NCBI GenBank assembly: GCA_013911745.1
Contig: JACESO010000017.1
Coordinates: 1 to 41,021, forward strand
Reading direction: 5' to 3'
From: Sphingobium sp.
GTDB taxonomy: Bacteria; Pseudomonadota; Alphaproteobacteria; Sphingomonadales; Sphingomonadaceae
DNA length: 41,021 nt
Below the pieces are notes generated by a model that worked only from the letters and a program-made list of their open reading frames with translations, was not told the DNA's origin and did no database searches. Positions 8,137 to 16,910 of the stretch are shown here, one piece after another (the stretch's first letter is position 1; every line of letters begins with the position of its first letter). A program made the position numbers and the translations under genes.

Positions 8137-8646
8137 TCAAACGCCCTTGCGTCCGATCCGGTCGACGCGCGCGACCACCTCATCCCGCACGGCCGGGCTG
8201 ACGAATTTCTGGATTGGGCCGCCATAGAGGGCGATTTCCTTGACCAGGCGCGATGCAATCGGCTGCAAGGACACGTCCGCCATCAGGAAGACGGTTTCGA
8301 CCCGGCCGTTGATCTGCTGGTTCATGCCCGCCATCTGATATTCATATTCGAAGTCCGCGACGGCTCGCAGGCCCCGGATGATGACGCTGGCGCCCTGCGA
8401 TTCGGCAAAGTCCATCAGCAGCGAGTTGAAGCCTGTGACCACGATCTCCGTGTCGATGCCCGCGCATTCGCGGCGCACCATCTCCAGCCGCTCTTCATCC
8501 GAGAACATGGGCGATTTGGAGATGTTGGTGGTGACGCCGATCACCAGCTTGTCCACCAGCTTCGCGCCCCGGCGGATGATGTCCATATGGCCCAGCGTGA
8601 TGGGGTCGAACGTGCCCGGATAGACGCCGATGCGCTCTTTGCTCAT
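8137..8646 (-). CDS. coaD: Phosphopantetheine adenylyltransferase
   Basis: CoaD transfers AMP from ATP to 4'-phosphopantetheine, the next-to-last step in coenzyme A synthesis. The 169-residue protein shows the nucleotidyltransferase signature GVYPGTFDPITLGHMDII at residues 7-24, then TTNISKSPMFSDEERLEMV and GLRAVADFEYEYQMAGMN; the length is normal. The ATG at 8646 begins 3 bases after the ispA stop, indicating coupling within xseB-ispA-coaD-ppiase-queA. Confidence 0.97.
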   Translation of the reverse strand: MSKERIGVYPGTFDPITLGHMDIIRRGAKLVDKLVIGVTTNISKSPMFSDEERLEMVRRECAGIDTEIVVTGFNSLLMDFAESQGASVIIRGLRAVADFEYEYQMAGMNQQINGRVETVFLMADVSLQPIASRLVKEIALYGGPIQKFVSPAVRDEVVARVDRIGRKGV

Positions 8647-8649
8647 GGG

Positions 8650-9564
8650 TTAGCGGTCCCTCTCCACAATATAATCGGCAATGGCGCGGAGCAGATCGGC
8701 CTCGCAGCCATGGCTGTGTAGATGCGCCTTCGCCTGCGCCACCAGAAGATGCGCCTGTTCGCGCGCGCGCTCGACGCCCAGCAGAGACACGAAGGTTTCC
8801 TTGCCCGCCGCCGCATCCTTGCCGAGCGCCTTGCCGGCAAGAGCAGCGTCGCCCTCTACATCGAGGAGATCGTCGGCAATCTGGAAGGCAAGGCCGATGT
8901 CGCGCGCATAGCCGTGCAGCGACGTGCGCGCCTCCTGCGGCAGGCGCGCCATGATCGCGGCGGCATCGACGCAGAAGGCGATCAGCGCGCCTGTCTTGAG
9001 ATTTTGCAGCCGGGTCACGGTGGCAAGGTCGAACCGGGCCTTTTCCGCCGCCAGGTCCATCATCTGTCCACCAGCCATTCCCGCCGGCCCACTGGCGAGC
9101 GCCAGCGCCCGCACCAGCTCGATCCGCACGAAGGGGTCGGGGTGCGTCTCCTCGTCCGCCAGCACTTCGAACGCCAGATCATGGAGGCAGTCGCCCGCCA
9201 GGATGGCGCTCGCCTCATCGAACGCCTTGTGGACGGTGGGCTTGCCGCGCCGCACATCGTCATCGTCCATCGCTGGCAGATCGTCATGGATCAGCGAATA
9301 GACATGGATGCACTCGACCGCGAGCCCGACCCGCAGCGCCGATTCGCGCGAGATGTTGAAGAGGTCGCTCGCCGCCTGGACCAACAGCGGCCGCAACCGC
9401 TTGCCGCCGCCGATGGCGGCGTGCCGCATCGCATCATAGAGGCGGCGGCGAGGGTCGTCCGGAGAGGCAAGCAGACGGTCGAACGCGGCGTCGATGGCGC
9501 TGGCGACTTCCGCCGCACGCGCACCGACCAAAGCAGAAGCGGAGCCCCCCCCTCCCCCTGGCAT
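8650..9564 (-). CDS. ispA: Polyprenyl (farnesyl) diphosphate synthase
   Basis: This enzyme condenses isopentenyl and allylic diphosphates, most likely to farnesyl diphosphate for quinones, carotenoids and undecaprenyl carriers. The 304-residue protein has GGGKRLRP, the first aspartate-rich motif in LIHDDLPAMDDDD and the second in FQIADDLLDVEGD, both intact. I chose the ATG at 9564, 5 bases after the xseB stop; it begins MPGGGGGS, encoded by a G-rich stretch with a run of eight G. A TTG or other start just after the G run is possible. The usual alphaproteobacterial partner xseB is directly upstream, but dxs is not downstream. Confidence 0.93.
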   Translation of the reverse strand: MPGGGGGSASALVGARAAEVASAIDAAFDRLLASPDDPRRRLYDAMRHAAIGGGKRLRPLLVQAASDLFNISRESALRVGLAVECIHVYSLIHDDLPAMDDDDVRRGKPTVHKAFDEASAILAGDCLHDLAFEVLADEETHPDPFVRIELVRALALASGPAGMAGGQMMDLAAEKARFDLATVTRLQNLKTGALIAFCVDAAAIMARLPQEARTSLHGYARDIGLAFQIADDLLDVEGDAALAGKALGKDAAAGKETFVSLLGVERAREQAHLLVAQAKAHLHSHGCEADLLRAIADYIVERDR

Positions 9565-9569
9565 GGCCG

Positions 9570-9824
9570 TCAGTCCGCGCCGAACGGCTGCGCGCCGCTG
9601 ACCGTGCCCCCCGCGTCGAGCGTGAGCTTCTGAATGCGCGCCTCCGCCGCCTGAAGCCGCTCGGTGCACCGCTTGCGCAATTCTTCACCGCGCGCATAAA
9701 GCGCGATCGACTCGTCGAGCGGCACGTCCCCGCTTTCAAGGCGGCGCACGATTTGCTCCAGTGCGCGCAGCGCATCCTCGAACGACAGGGTTTCAAGATC
9801 GGGGGTGGACATGTCCTCAGCCAT
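9570..9824 (-). CDS. xseB: Exodeoxyribonuclease VII small subunit
   Basis: XseB is the small helical subunit of exonuclease VII, which degrades single-stranded DNA together with XseA. The product is about 84 residues, the normal size, with the signature LSFEDALRALEQIVRRLESG and the DVPLDESIALYARGEEL helix, followed by CTERLQAAEARI. Two starts are plausible: ATG at 9824 (AGGG just upstream) and ATG at 9812 (GAGG just upstream). xseA is not in the window. The gene heads the ispA-coaD cluster. Confidence 0.92.
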   Translation of the reverse strand: MAEDMSTPDLETLSFEDALRALEQIVRRLESGDVPLDESIALYARGEELRKRCTERLQAAEARIQKLTLDAGGTVSGAQPFGAD

Positions 9825-9883
9825 CACCCTGCATTGACCGTGCCCAGGCAGATGGTCAAGCCCGCTACGCGACAAAGGCGGAT

Positions 9884-9947
9884 CGTCATGAAGCCGTCAT
9901 GACGTCAATTGGGGCGATGGAGGAAAATACGTCATTTTGCGTTGACG
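9884..9947. promoter_or_regulatory. Cluster of CGTCA half-sites between xseB and the MliC-like gene
   Basis: CGTCAT occurs at 9884, 9895 and 9930 and CGTCAA at 9903. Their complement TGACG occurs at 9899-9903 and 9943-9947, so 9899-9906 reads TGACGTCA, a perfect palindrome, and 9896-9903 sits within CGTCATGACG, another. The cluster lies in the 156-base divergent intergenic region. It could be an operator, but no known regulator can be named. Confidence 0.3.
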
Positions 9948-9980
9948 CACCATGTTGCACATGCACATAAAAGGATCGCT

Positions 9981-10364
9981 ATGAAATATTATGTCCCCCT
10001 GATCGCCGTTGCTGGTCTGGCCTTGCTGTCTGGCTGCAACAAGAATGATGAACCCGAAGTCGTCGGCGGCCCCGCCGATCCGATGGCCGAAAAGCTGGCC
10101 AACGCCGCGCCGGTCGAACTGCCGCCGTCGGTCAAGGCCAACAAGCAGTATCGCTGCAAGGACAACAGCCTGATCTTCGTCGACTTCATGACCGACGACA
10201 AGACGGCGAACCTGCGCACCGAGAAGACCGGATCGCCCACGAAGCTGACCGCCCCCGAGGCCGGCAAGGCGTATGTCGCGGAAGGCGGCTACGAAGTGTC
10301 GGGCCAGGGCGACGACGTGACCATCACCGTCCCGGGCAAGGGCGCGCAGAGCTGCCACGTCTGA
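9981..10364 (+). CDS. MliC-like lipoprotein (lysozyme-inhibitor family)
   Basis: This 127-residue lipoprotein has the signal peptide KYYVPLIAVAGLALLSGC with the lipobox cysteine at residue 19, so it should be membrane-anchored in the periplasm or outer membrane. The C-terminal part (about 60-127) has the pattern of MliC, the membrane-bound inhibitor of C-type lysozyme: YRCKDNSLIFVDF, a middle beta segment, and a closing cysteine in GAQSCHV that could bond to the first. The match is moderate and the inhibitor role is inferred. The start at 9981 has AAGGA 6 bases upstream. A terminator follows. Confidence 0.75.
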   Translation: MKYYVPLIAVAGLALLSGCNKNDEPEVVGGPADPMAEKLANAAPVELPPSVKANKQYRCKDNSLIFVDFMTDDKTANLRTEKTGSPTKLTAPEAGKAYVAEGGYEVSGQGDDVTITVPGKGAQSCHV

Positions 10365-10390
10365 TCGACGCGTCCTGCTTCCATTTTCCC

Positions 10391-10427
10391 AAGGCCGGCC
10401 CCTCTTGCGAGGGACTGGCCTTTTCTT
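10391..10427 (+). terminator. Terminator after the MliC-like gene
   Basis: AAGGCC (10391-10396) pairs with GGCCTT, and an inner CCCTC/GAGGG stem closes on a TTGC loop with one mismatch. A T-rich tail TTTTCTTTT follows. It lies 27 bases past the stop. The other strand has no U-tract here, so it serves the plus-strand gene rather than tatC. Confidence 0.8.
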
Positions 10428-10487
10428 TTGGCGGAGAAAGACCAGCCGACGCCGATGCACCGATTATTGGGAACGGAGGATGCCCGA

Positions 10488-11267
10488 TCAGGCCGAGGCC
10501 TGCTCCGCCCCTTCCTCGGCCGCCTGCCTGCGATCGGTGAACCAGATGGCGACGATTGTGATTTCGTAGAGCAGCAGCAGCGGGATCGCGAGCATCAGCT
10601 GAGACACCACGTCGGGCGGGGTCAGCACCGCGGCCAATATGAACGCAGCGACGATCATATAGCGGCGCAGGCCGATGAGTTGAGCGCGGGTCACGAACCC
10701 CGCGCGGTTGAGCAGCATCAGCAGCACCGGCATCAGGAAGCTGATCCCGAACGCGAGGATGAACTGCATGACGAGGCCGAGATAGGCGTCCGCGCTGGGC
10801 AGTGCCTCGACCGACAGGCCGCTGCTGTTTCCCTGAAACTCCAGGAAGAAGTGAAAGGCGGTGGGCATCACCACGAAATAGGCAAGACTGGCACCCATGG
10901 CGAAAAGGAAGGGCGTCGCAAGGATGAAAGGCAGCAGCGCCTTCTTCTCCTTGGCATAAAGGCCCGGGGCGACGAAGGCCCAAAGCTGGTTGGCGATGAT
11001 CGGGAAGGACAGGCAGAAGGCCCCGAACACCGCGATCTTCACCTGCACGAAGAAGGCCTCGTACAGCTTGGTATAGACAAGCCGACCGCCGCCGTCGCCG
11101 AACGCTTCCTTGAGGGGATGGACGAGAATGGCGAAGAGCTGCTCCGAAAAATAGAAGCAGACAGCGCCTGTGAGAAAGAGCGCGTAGACGCATTTGAGTA
11201 GGCGGCTGCGCAGCTCGATGAGATGGTCGAGCAAGGGCGCCTTGCTGTCGTCGATGTCACTGATCAT
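10488..11267 (-). CDS. tatC: Sec-independent translocase subunit TatC
   Basis: TatC is the six-helix membrane core that recognises twin-arginine signal peptides. The 259-residue product begins with [15 protein letters not shown], the conserved HLxELRxR segment. It also contains [21 protein letters not shown], an invariant-glutamate type segment, and later [19 protein letters not shown] and the [19 protein letters not shown] helix. The start codon overlaps the tatB stop in ATGA. The C-terminus is rich in Glu and Ala. Confidence 0.97.
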   Translation of the reverse strand: MISDIDDSKAPLLDHLIELRSRLLKCVYALFLTGAVCFYFSEQLFAILVHPLKEAFGDGGGRLVYTKLYEAFFVQVKIAVFGAFCLSFPIIANQLWAFVAPGLYAKEKKALLPFILATPFLFAMGASLAYFVVMPTAFHFFLEFQGNSSGLSVEALPSADAYLGLVMQFILAFGISFLMPVLLMLLNRAGFVTRAQLIGLRRYMIVAAFILAAVLTPPDVVSQLMLAIPLLLLYEITIVAIWFTDRRQAAEEGAEQASA

Positions 11268-11698
11268 GCCGCCGCGTCGCTCTTGCCAGAGGAACCCGCA
11301 AGATAGGGCGGCCCGCCGGTCGTCGGCGAGGGCGCTGGCGCGGGTTCGACGGGTGCCGACTGCGCGACGAAGGCCGGTGGGTCTTCGGGCGCGGAACGGG
11401 CGACGAAGGCGGGGGCGTCTGGCGTGCCGTCAGGGGGCGGCAAGGCGGCAGCGTCGGTTTCGGGCGGATGCTCTTCCATGATGCGCTTGTTCTGCGCCGC
11501 CCACTTCTTCTCCAGCTCCTCCAGTTCCACCTCGCGCACCATCGCGTCGATGCCAGTGCGGAAATGGCGGGCCATGCCCTGGGCCTTGCCCACGATCTGC
11601 CCCACCTTGTAGAGCGCGCGCGGCAAGTCCTTGGGGCCGATCACGATCACGGCGATGATCACGATCACCAGAAGTTCGGACGAATCGATACCAAACAT
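11264..11698 (-). CDS. tatB: Sec-independent translocase subunit TatB
   Basis: TatB forms the receptor complex with TatC. The 144-residue protein has one N-terminal helix with [20 protein letters not shown], the [13 protein letters not shown] hinge and an amphipathic helix containing [19 protein letters not shown]. The last 60 residues are low-complexity Pro/Ala with a repeated [12 protein letters not shown] / [12 protein letters not shown] unit. It lies between tatA (29 bases upstream) and tatC (4-base overlap). Confidence 0.95.
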   Translation of the reverse strand: MFGIDSSELLVIVIIAVIVIGPKDLPRALYKVGQIVGKAQGMARHFRTGIDAMVREVELEELEKKWAAQNKRIMEEHPPETDAAALPPPDGTPDAPAFVARSAPEDPPAFVAQSAPVEPAPAPSPTTGGPPYLAGSSGKSDAAA

Positions 11699-11727
11699 GC
11701 GCGACTACCGGCCTGTGCTTGAAGGGA

Positions 11728-11964
11728 TCAGGCCTTGCTCTTTTCTTCGGTCGCGCTCGGCGCATCCTGTTCGGGCACGCGATGGCCCTCGATCCGGGTC
11801 GCGGGCTTGGCGGGCGGCACATCGTCGTCCTCGGCCATGCCCTTCTTGAAGCTCTTGATGCCCTTGGCCACGTCACCCATCAGGCCGGAAATCCGGCCGC
11901 CACCGAACAGCAGCATGACGACCAGGAGCACGATCACCCAGTGCATCAGCGAGAAAGAACCCAT
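11728..11964 (-). CDS. tatA: Sec-independent translocase subunit TatA
   Basis: TatA oligomerises to form the protein-conducting element of the Tat system. The 78-residue protein begins [20 protein letters not shown], followed by the [20 protein letters not shown] hinge and amphipathic helix, and an acidic tail; this is the normal size and layout. The ATG at 11964 is preceded by CAGGAG at good spacing. It starts 27 bases after scpB, behind a hairpin that covers the scpB stop codon. Confidence 0.95.
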   Translation of the reverse strand: MGSFSLMHWVIVLLVVMLLFGGGRISGLMGDVAKGIKSFKKGMAEDDDVPPAKPATRIEGHRVPEQDAPSATEEKSKA

Positions 11965-11980
11965 TTCACATACTCCTGAA

Positions 11981-12002
11981 AGGAGGCCTTTCTAGGCCTC
12001 TT
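11981..12002 (-). repeat. Hairpin over the scpB stop codon, before tatA
   Basis: Bases 11981-11988 pair with 11995-12002 (core GAGGCC/GGCCTC) with a 6-base loop. The loop side includes the scpB TAG stop, and the hairpin ends a few bases before the tatA ribosome binding site. No U-tract follows, so it is not a standard terminator. It may mark an RNA processing or attenuation point between scpAB and tatABC. Confidence 0.45.
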
Positions 12003-12582
12003 CCTCGTCATTTTCCACAACGGATTGGCCAACCAGACCCTCCAGCGCCAAATCCACGGGGTCGAGCAGGCCCGCGGCGCGCAGATCGTCCAGTCCGGGC
12101 AGGTCGCGTCGGCTGCCAAGCCCGAAATGCGTCAGAAATTCTACCGTCGTCGCGTAGATGAGCGGACGACCCGGCACTTCCCGCCGGCCCGCCGGACGGA
12201 CCCACCCGGCCTCCATCAGCACGTCGATCGTGCCCTTGGCCACCTGCACGCCGCGAATCGCTTCTATCTCCGCGCGGCTGACCGGCTCATGATAGGCGAT
12301 GATCGCCAGCGTCTCCATCGCCGCGCGGGAGAGCTTGCGCGTCTCGTCCTTCTCGCGCCGCAGGATGTGGGCCAGGTCCGGCGCGGTCTGGAAATGCCAG
12401 CGCCCGCCCCGTTCCACCAGATTGATCCCGCGCCCGGCATAGCGATCGGCCAGCGTGGCGAGCGCCACCGGCAGGTCGCCGCCTTCCCCCACATGCAGCC
12501 TGATCTCCGCCGGCGTCAGCGGCGTTTCCGCCACGAACAGCGTGGCTTCGACAGCGCGGAGATAATCGTCTGGTTCCTGCAT
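11992..12582 (-). CDS. scpB: Segregation and condensation protein B
   Basis: ScpB is a winged-helix subunit of the SMC-ScpAB condensin that organises and segregates chromosomes. The 196-residue protein shows AVEATLFVAETPLTPAEI, then RKLSRAAMETLAIIAYHEP and VSRAEIEAIRGVQVAKGTID, and YATTVEFLTHFGLGSRRDLP, all family hallmarks. The ATG at 12582 shares one base with the scpA stop (TGATG), implying coupled translation; the frame stays open far upstream but only as a shadow of scpA. The C-terminus is acidic. Confidence 0.95.
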   Translation of the reverse strand: MQEPDDYLRAVEATLFVAETPLTPAEIRLHVGEGGDLPVALATLADRYAGRGINLVERGGRWHFQTAPDLAHILRREKDETRKLSRAAMETLAIIAYHEPVSRAEIEAIRGVQVAKGTIDVLMEAGWVRPAGRREVPGRPLIYATTVEFLTHFGLGSRRDLPGLDDLRAAGLLDPVDLALEGLVGQSVVENDEEEA

Positions 12583-13352
12583 CACGCCGCCGCCCCCGGC
12601 ATCGGCGCGCGCAGATAGATGGGCTGAAAGATGCCGTCCTGCGCCATTTCCAGCCGCCCTTGCCGCGCCAGCTCCAGCGCGGCGACGAAGCTGCTCGCCA
12701 GCGCCGACTTGGCGCGCGGCGGATCGATGTCGGGCGGCAGGAAGGCTTCGAGCCGGGTCCAGTCCAGCGCCGCGCCGACCAGCGACCCCACGCGCTGAAT
12801 CGCTTCGTCCAGCGTCATGACCGGGCGCACGGCAATGCTGTGTACCACCGGCTGCGTGCGGGCGCGCACCTGCCCGTAGGCGGCGATCAGGTCGTAGAGA
12901 CTGGCGCGCCATTGCGCCTTGCGGACGAGGCGCAGCCCCTCCGGCGCGCGGCGCGGGAACACGTCGCGGCCGATGCGGTCGCGCGCCATCAGCCGCGCCC
13001 CCGCGTCGCGCATGGCGTTCAACCGCTGGAGCCGCAGGTGCAGCCGCAGGGCCAGTTCCTCGGGACTGGGATCGGGCTGTTCCGCCTTAGGCAGCAGAAG
13101 CGCCGATTTGAGATAGGCGAGCCACGCCGCCATCACCAGATAGTCTGCCGCCAGTTCCAGCTTCAATTGCCGGGCGCTGTCGATGAAGGCGAGATATTGT
13201 TCGGTGAGCGCCAGGATGGAGATTTCCCGCAGATCGACCTTCTGGCCCCGCGCCAGCGTGAGCAGCAGGTCCAGCGGTCCTTCCCAACTGTCGAAGCTGA
13301 CCGTCAGGATATGCGGCGACGGAACCGCCGGCGACTCGAACAGGTCGCTCAA
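12582..13352 (-). CDS. scpA: Segregation and condensation protein A
   Basis: ScpA is the kleisin that bridges SMC heads. The 256-residue product has SFDSWEGPLDLLLTLARGQK and VDLREISILALTEQYLAFI near the N-terminus, ADYLVMAAWLAYLKSALLLP in the middle, and a winged-helix C-terminus ending FVAALELARQGRLEMAQDG. No ATG or GTG fits the N-terminus; the frame suggests a TTG start at 13352, overlapping the nagZ stop as TTGA. The usual alphaproteobacterial neighbours nagZ and scpB flank it. Confidence 0.92.
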   Translation of the reverse strand: MSDLFESPAVPSPHILTVSFDSWEGPLDLLLTLARGQKVDLREISILALTEQYLAFIDSARQLKLELAADYLVMAAWLAYLKSALLLPKAEQPDPSPEELALRLHLRLQRLNAMRDAGARLMARDRIGRDVFPRRAPEGLRLVRKAQWRASLYDLIAAYGQVRARTQPVVHSIAVRPVMTLDEAIQRVGSLVGAALDWTRLEAFLPPDIDPPRAKSALASSFVAALELARQGRLEMAQDGIFQPIYLRAPMPGAAA

Positions 13353-14362
13353 GCGGGCACCAGCCCCAGCAGGCTGTCGCGCGTGGCGATCAACGTCTCG
13401 AATTCGGGCTGGTCGGCATCGCGCCGGATCGACGCCATCGCCCGGTCGAGCCGGGCGCGGGACATATCCGCAATGTCGGGCAGGCGATCGGCGATGCCGA
13501 TCATGTCGTCCATCCGCGCCCAGCAGTTGAGCGCAAGGTCGCACCCCGCCGCGACGACGCCGGCCGCAAGTTCGGGGATCGATCCCTTGAGCGCCTTCAT
13601 ATCGAGATCGTCGGACATCAGCAGCCCGTCGAAGCCGATGGAGTCGCGGATGATCTCGCCGATGATGGCGGGGGACAGGCTGGCCGGCCGCTGCGCGTCC
13701 CATTCGGTGTAGACGACATGGGCGGTCATCCCGATCGGTGCGTTGCGCAGCGTGCGGAAGGGCGCGAGGTCGGTTTCCAGCGCGTTCAGATCGGCATCGA
13801 CCACCGGCAGGTCGAGATGGCTGTCGACCAGCGCGCGGCCATGGCCGGGCATATGCTTGACGATGCCCACCACGCCGCCCTCGGCCAGCCCCTCCAGCGT
13901 CGCGCGGCCGAGCGCCGCGACCCGCATCGGGTCCGCACCAAGCGTCCGGTCGCCCATGATGTCGCTCGCCCCGTCCTGCCGCACGTCGAGCAAGGGGAGC
14001 GCGTCCACGGTGACGCCGACCTCCGCCAGCATCAGGGCTAGCGCCCGGCCGTTGGCGCGGGCCGCCGCGATCGCGCTGGAGGGCGCGACATCGTAGAGTC
14101 GGTCGAAGGCAGCGGAGGCTGGAAAGGCAGGCCAGTGCGGCGGCTGCATCCGCGCGACGCGTCCGCCCTCCTGATCGATCATGATGAGCAGGTCGGCGCG
14201 CCCGTGCAGCGCCCGGAGATCGTCCGTCAGCGCGCGCAACTGGTCCCGGTCGGCGCAATTGCGCTTGAACAGGATATATCCAGCCGGCTCCGCCTCCGCG
14301 AAGAAGGCGCGCTCGTCAGGGGTGAGCGACAGGCCGGCCATGCCGAAGATCACAGGCTTCAT
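13349..14362 (-). CDS. nagZ: Beta-N-acetylglucosaminidase of peptidoglycan recycling
   Basis: NagZ removes GlcNAc from anhydro-muropeptides in the cytoplasm; it is a glycoside hydrolase family 3 enzyme. The 337-residue protein shows GYILFKRNCADRDQLRALTD, MIDQEGGRVARMQPPHWP, and the signature GVVGIVKHMPGHGRALVDSH with the catalytic-loop histidine, then SDDLDMKAL with the family aspartate. There is no signal peptide, in keeping with cytosolic action. It precedes scpA, whose TTG start overlaps its stop. Confidence 0.95.
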   Translation of the reverse strand: MKPVIFGMAGLSLTPDERAFFAEAEPAGYILFKRNCADRDQLRALTDDLRALHGRADLLIMIDQEGGRVARMQPPHWPAFPASAAFDRLYDVAPSSAIAAARANGRALALMLAEVGVTVDALPLLDVRQDGASDIMGDRTLGADPMRVAALGRATLEGLAEGGVVGIVKHMPGHGRALVDSHLDLPVVDADLNALETDLAPFRTLRNAPIGMTAHVVYTEWDAQRPASLSPAIIGEIIRDSIGFDGLLMSDDLDMKALKGSIPELAAGVVAAGCDLALNCWARMDDMIGIADRLPDIADMSRARLDRAMASIRRDADQPEFETLIATRDSLLGLVPA

Positions 14363-14413
14363 GGGGCGAATGGTAGCGCCTGCCGCTGCCGCTGTCGAAG
14401 GGCTTTATGCCCG

Positions 14414-15136
14414 TCAGTTCACCACGATGCAGCTTTCGCCCGCGACCTTGAGCTTGCCGCACACCAGGCTGGCCTGCTTGCCCGCGCCGGCCCGCAGGCG
14501 GTAAAGCGTGCTGCCGCCGATTTCCACCGGCTCGATCGTCATGGGCAGCGGCGCGAGATAGGCGAAACGCTTCGACAGCTTGCCCCATGCATCCTTCGCC
14601 AGCGCGGCGTTGCCATAGGCGCCAAGCTGGATGGTTCCACCGGGCACAGCCTTTGGCGCGGTGGCACGGACCGGCGCGGCCGTTTCATCGGTGACGCGGG
14701 TGGAGACGCTCTGTGCGGGCTTCGCCGGGGCAGCAGGCCGGGCGGCGGCAGGCGCCGGCGTCGTCTTCTCGATCGGCGCTTCGGGCACGCGGCTCGGATC
14801 AATGCGGCCGTCCCGCACGACGCCCTCGCTGGCGGCGAAGCTGGCATCGCCCTCGCCGTCGAACTTCTTGGCATCGGCCTCGCTCGCGGCAATCTTATAG
14901 TCTCCGGGCGGCGCGGCGATCAGCGTGCCTTCGCCCGCGGCACCCGCGCCATTGCGGTTCTGGACCAGCCACACCCCCGCCACCACCGCGCCGATCAGGA
15001 TCAGGCCGAGAAGGATGAACCCCAGCAGGCGCAGCGGCGATATGCGGTCGTCATCCGCATCGTCCATCGCCGGCTCAAGCCAGGGCAGCCGATCCTCGTC
15101 GTCCAGATCCAGTCTTCCCCGCGCATAATCGCCCAT
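14414..15136 (-). CDS. SPOR domain membrane protein
   Basis: The 240-residue protein has an acidic N-terminal cytoplasmic part, one membrane helix at about 36-57 (LLGFILLGLILIGAVVAGVW) and an Ala/Pro-rich periplasmic linker. A C-terminal SPOR domain begins IQLGAYGNAALAKDAWGKL and ends with a two-cysteine segment CGKLKVAGESC. SPOR domains bind denuded peptidoglycan strands, often at the division septum, so a cell wall or division role is likely but not proven. It lies 23 bases after argS and before nagZ, a standard alphaproteobacterial arrangement. Confidence 0.9.
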   Translation of the reverse strand: MGDYARGRLDLDDEDRLPWLEPAMDDADDDRISPLRLLGFILLGLILIGAVVAGVWLVQNRNGAGAAGEGTLIAAPPGDYKIAASEADAKKFDGEGDASFAASEGVVRDGRIDPSRVPEAPIEKTTPAPAAARPAAPAKPAQSVSTRVTDETAAPVRATAPKAVPGGTIQLGAYGNAALAKDAWGKLSKRFAYLAPLPMTIEPVEIGGSTLYRLRAGAGKQASLVCGKLKVAGESCIVVN

Positions 15137-15159
15137 GCCAGTCCTTCCGCCTGTTTGCC

Positions 15160-16887
15160 TCAGCCCATTTCCGTGAGAGCGGCCACGCCCATAAGGGCCA
15201 GCCCGTTGCGGATAATCTGCCCGATTCCCCGCGCGAGGAAAAGACGCGTTGCAGTGAGCGCCGGATCGTCGGCCAGAATGACGCGCGCGCGCGGATCATC
15301 ATTGCCCATATTCCACCATCCGTGAAAAGCCGAAGCCAAGTCATTGAGATAAAAGGCAACACGATGCGGCTCACGCGCCTGCGCCGCGCCATCGACCACG
15401 CGGGGGAACTGGGCGGCCAGCTTGACTAGGCCAAGCTCCGCTGTCCCGAGAAGGGACAGGTCGGGCGCGGGCAGCGCGATTCCGGCTTCCTCCGCCCGCC
15501 GGCCGAGCGAAGCAATGCGCGCATGGGCATATTGCACGTAGAAGACCGGATTGTCCTTCGACGCCTCGACCACCTTGGCGAAGTCGAAATCCATCTGCGC
15601 GTCGGCCTTGCGCGTCAGCATGGTGAAGCGGACGACATCCTTGCCCACTTCACGCACGACATCCGCCAGTGTCACGAAATTGCCGGCGCGCTTGGACATC
15701 TTCACCGGCTCGCCATCGCGCAGCAGGCGGACCATCTGGATGAGCTTGACGTCGAAGCGCGCCCGCCCTTCGGTCAGGGCCGCGACGGCAGCCTGGATGC
15801 GCTTCACCGTGCCGGCATGGTCCGCGCCCCATATGTCGATAAGCTGGTCCGCGCCTTGGGCCTTCTGGAAATGATAGGCCATGTCCGCGCCGAAATAGGT
15901 CCAGCTGCCGTTCGACTTCTTGATCGGGCGATCCTGATCGTCGCCGAATTGCGTCGAGCGGAACAGCGGCAGTTCGACCGGCTCCCAATCGTCGGGCAAT
16001 TCGCCCTTGGGCGCTTCCAGCGTGCCGTCATAGACAAGGTCGTGCGCGCGCAGCCAGGCTTCGGCCTCGTCGGGCTTGCCCGCCGCCTGCAACTCGGCCT
16101 CGGAAGAAAAGATGTCGTGATGGATGCCGAGCAGCGCGAGGTCGCTGCGGATCATGTCCATCATCTTCGCGACGGCGAAAGTGCGGAAGAGGACAAGCCA
16201 TGCGCTTTCCGGCGCGGTCACGAAGCGGTCGCCATGCTCGACGGCGAGAGCCTGGCCGACCGGCACCAGATAGTCGCCGGGGTACAGCCCTTCCGGGATA
16301 TCGCCCACATCCTCGCCCAGCGCCTCGCGATAGCGCAGGTGGGCGGAGCGGGCGAGCACATCCACCTGACCACCCGCATCGTTGATATAATATTCGCGGA
16401 TCACCTTGTGCCCGGCATATTCCAGCAGGGTCGCGAGCGCGTCTCCTACCACCGCGCCCCGGCAATGGCCCATATGCATGGGGCCGGTCGGATTGGCGGA
16501 CACATATTCGACATTGACCGTCACGCCCTGCCCCGCGGTCGAGCGGCCATAATCGTCGGCATCCGCATGGATCGCGGCCAGCTCGGCGCGCCAAGTGGCG
16601 TCGTTCAGCGTCAGGTTGATGAAGCCGGGGCCGGCGATCGCGGCGCTTTCGACCTCGTCGAGGGCCTGGAGTTTCGCGACGATCGCCTCCGCCAGAGCGC
16701 GGGGGTTCGTGCCGGCCGGCTTCGCCAGCACCATGGCCGCGTTGGTCGCAAGGTCGCCATGGCTCGCGTCGCGCGGCGGCTCGACGATCACGGGCTTGCG
16801 GTTGAGACCGGAAGGCAGCGTGCCATCGGCTTCCAGCGCGTCCAGCACGGCGTCGAGATGGGCGGTGAAACGGGTGTAGAGGGACAC
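15160..16887 (-). CDS. argS: Arginyl-tRNA synthetase
   Basis: ArgS charges tRNA-Arg. The 575-residue product has the N-terminal Add1 domain, the HIGH-like motif in [33 protein letters not shown], and the KMSKR-type segment [14 protein letters not shown]. An anticodon-binding domain with the LxxA-Q-fpR pattern ends it. I chose the GTG at 16887 because [18 protein letters not shown] matches the usual N-terminus; the frame runs on to 16953 only by chance through repeat sequence. A large inverted repeat lies 24 bases upstream. Confidence 0.96.
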   Translation of the reverse strand: MSLYTRFTAHLDAVLDALEADGTLPSGLNRKPVIVEPPRDASHGDLATNAAMVLAKPAGTNPRALAEAIVAKLQALDEVESAAIAGPGFINLTLNDATWRAELAAIHADADDYGRSTAGQGVTVNVEYVSANPTGPMHMGHCRGAVVGDALATLLEYAGHKVIREYYINDAGGQVDVLARSAHLRYREALGEDVGDIPEGLYPGDYLVPVGQALAVEHGDRFVTAPESAWLVLFRTFAVAKMMDMIRSDLALLGIHHDIFSSEAELQAAGKPDEAEAWLRAHDLVYDGTLEAPKGELPDDWEPVELPLFRSTQFGDDQDRPIKKSNGSWTYFGADMAYHFQKAQGADQLIDIWGADHAGTVKRIQAAVAALTEGRARFDVKLIQMVRLLRDGEPVKMSKRAGNFVTLADVVREVGKDVVRFTMLTRKADAQMDFDFAKVVEASKDNPVFYVQYAHARIASLGRRAEEAGIALPAPDLSLLGTAELGLVKLAAQFPRVVDGAAQAREPHRVAFYLNDLASAFHGWWNMGNDDPRARVILADDPALTATRLFLARGIGQIIRNGLALMGVAALTEMG

Positions 16888-16910
16888 GGAGCGAAACTTT
16901 CTTGCAAGTT

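Noticed and set aside
9942..9971. TTGACG-N18-CATAAA as a promoter of the MliC-like gene
   Set aside because: The start would fall only about 3 bases before the ATG and would remove the good AAGGA ribosome binding site from the transcript.
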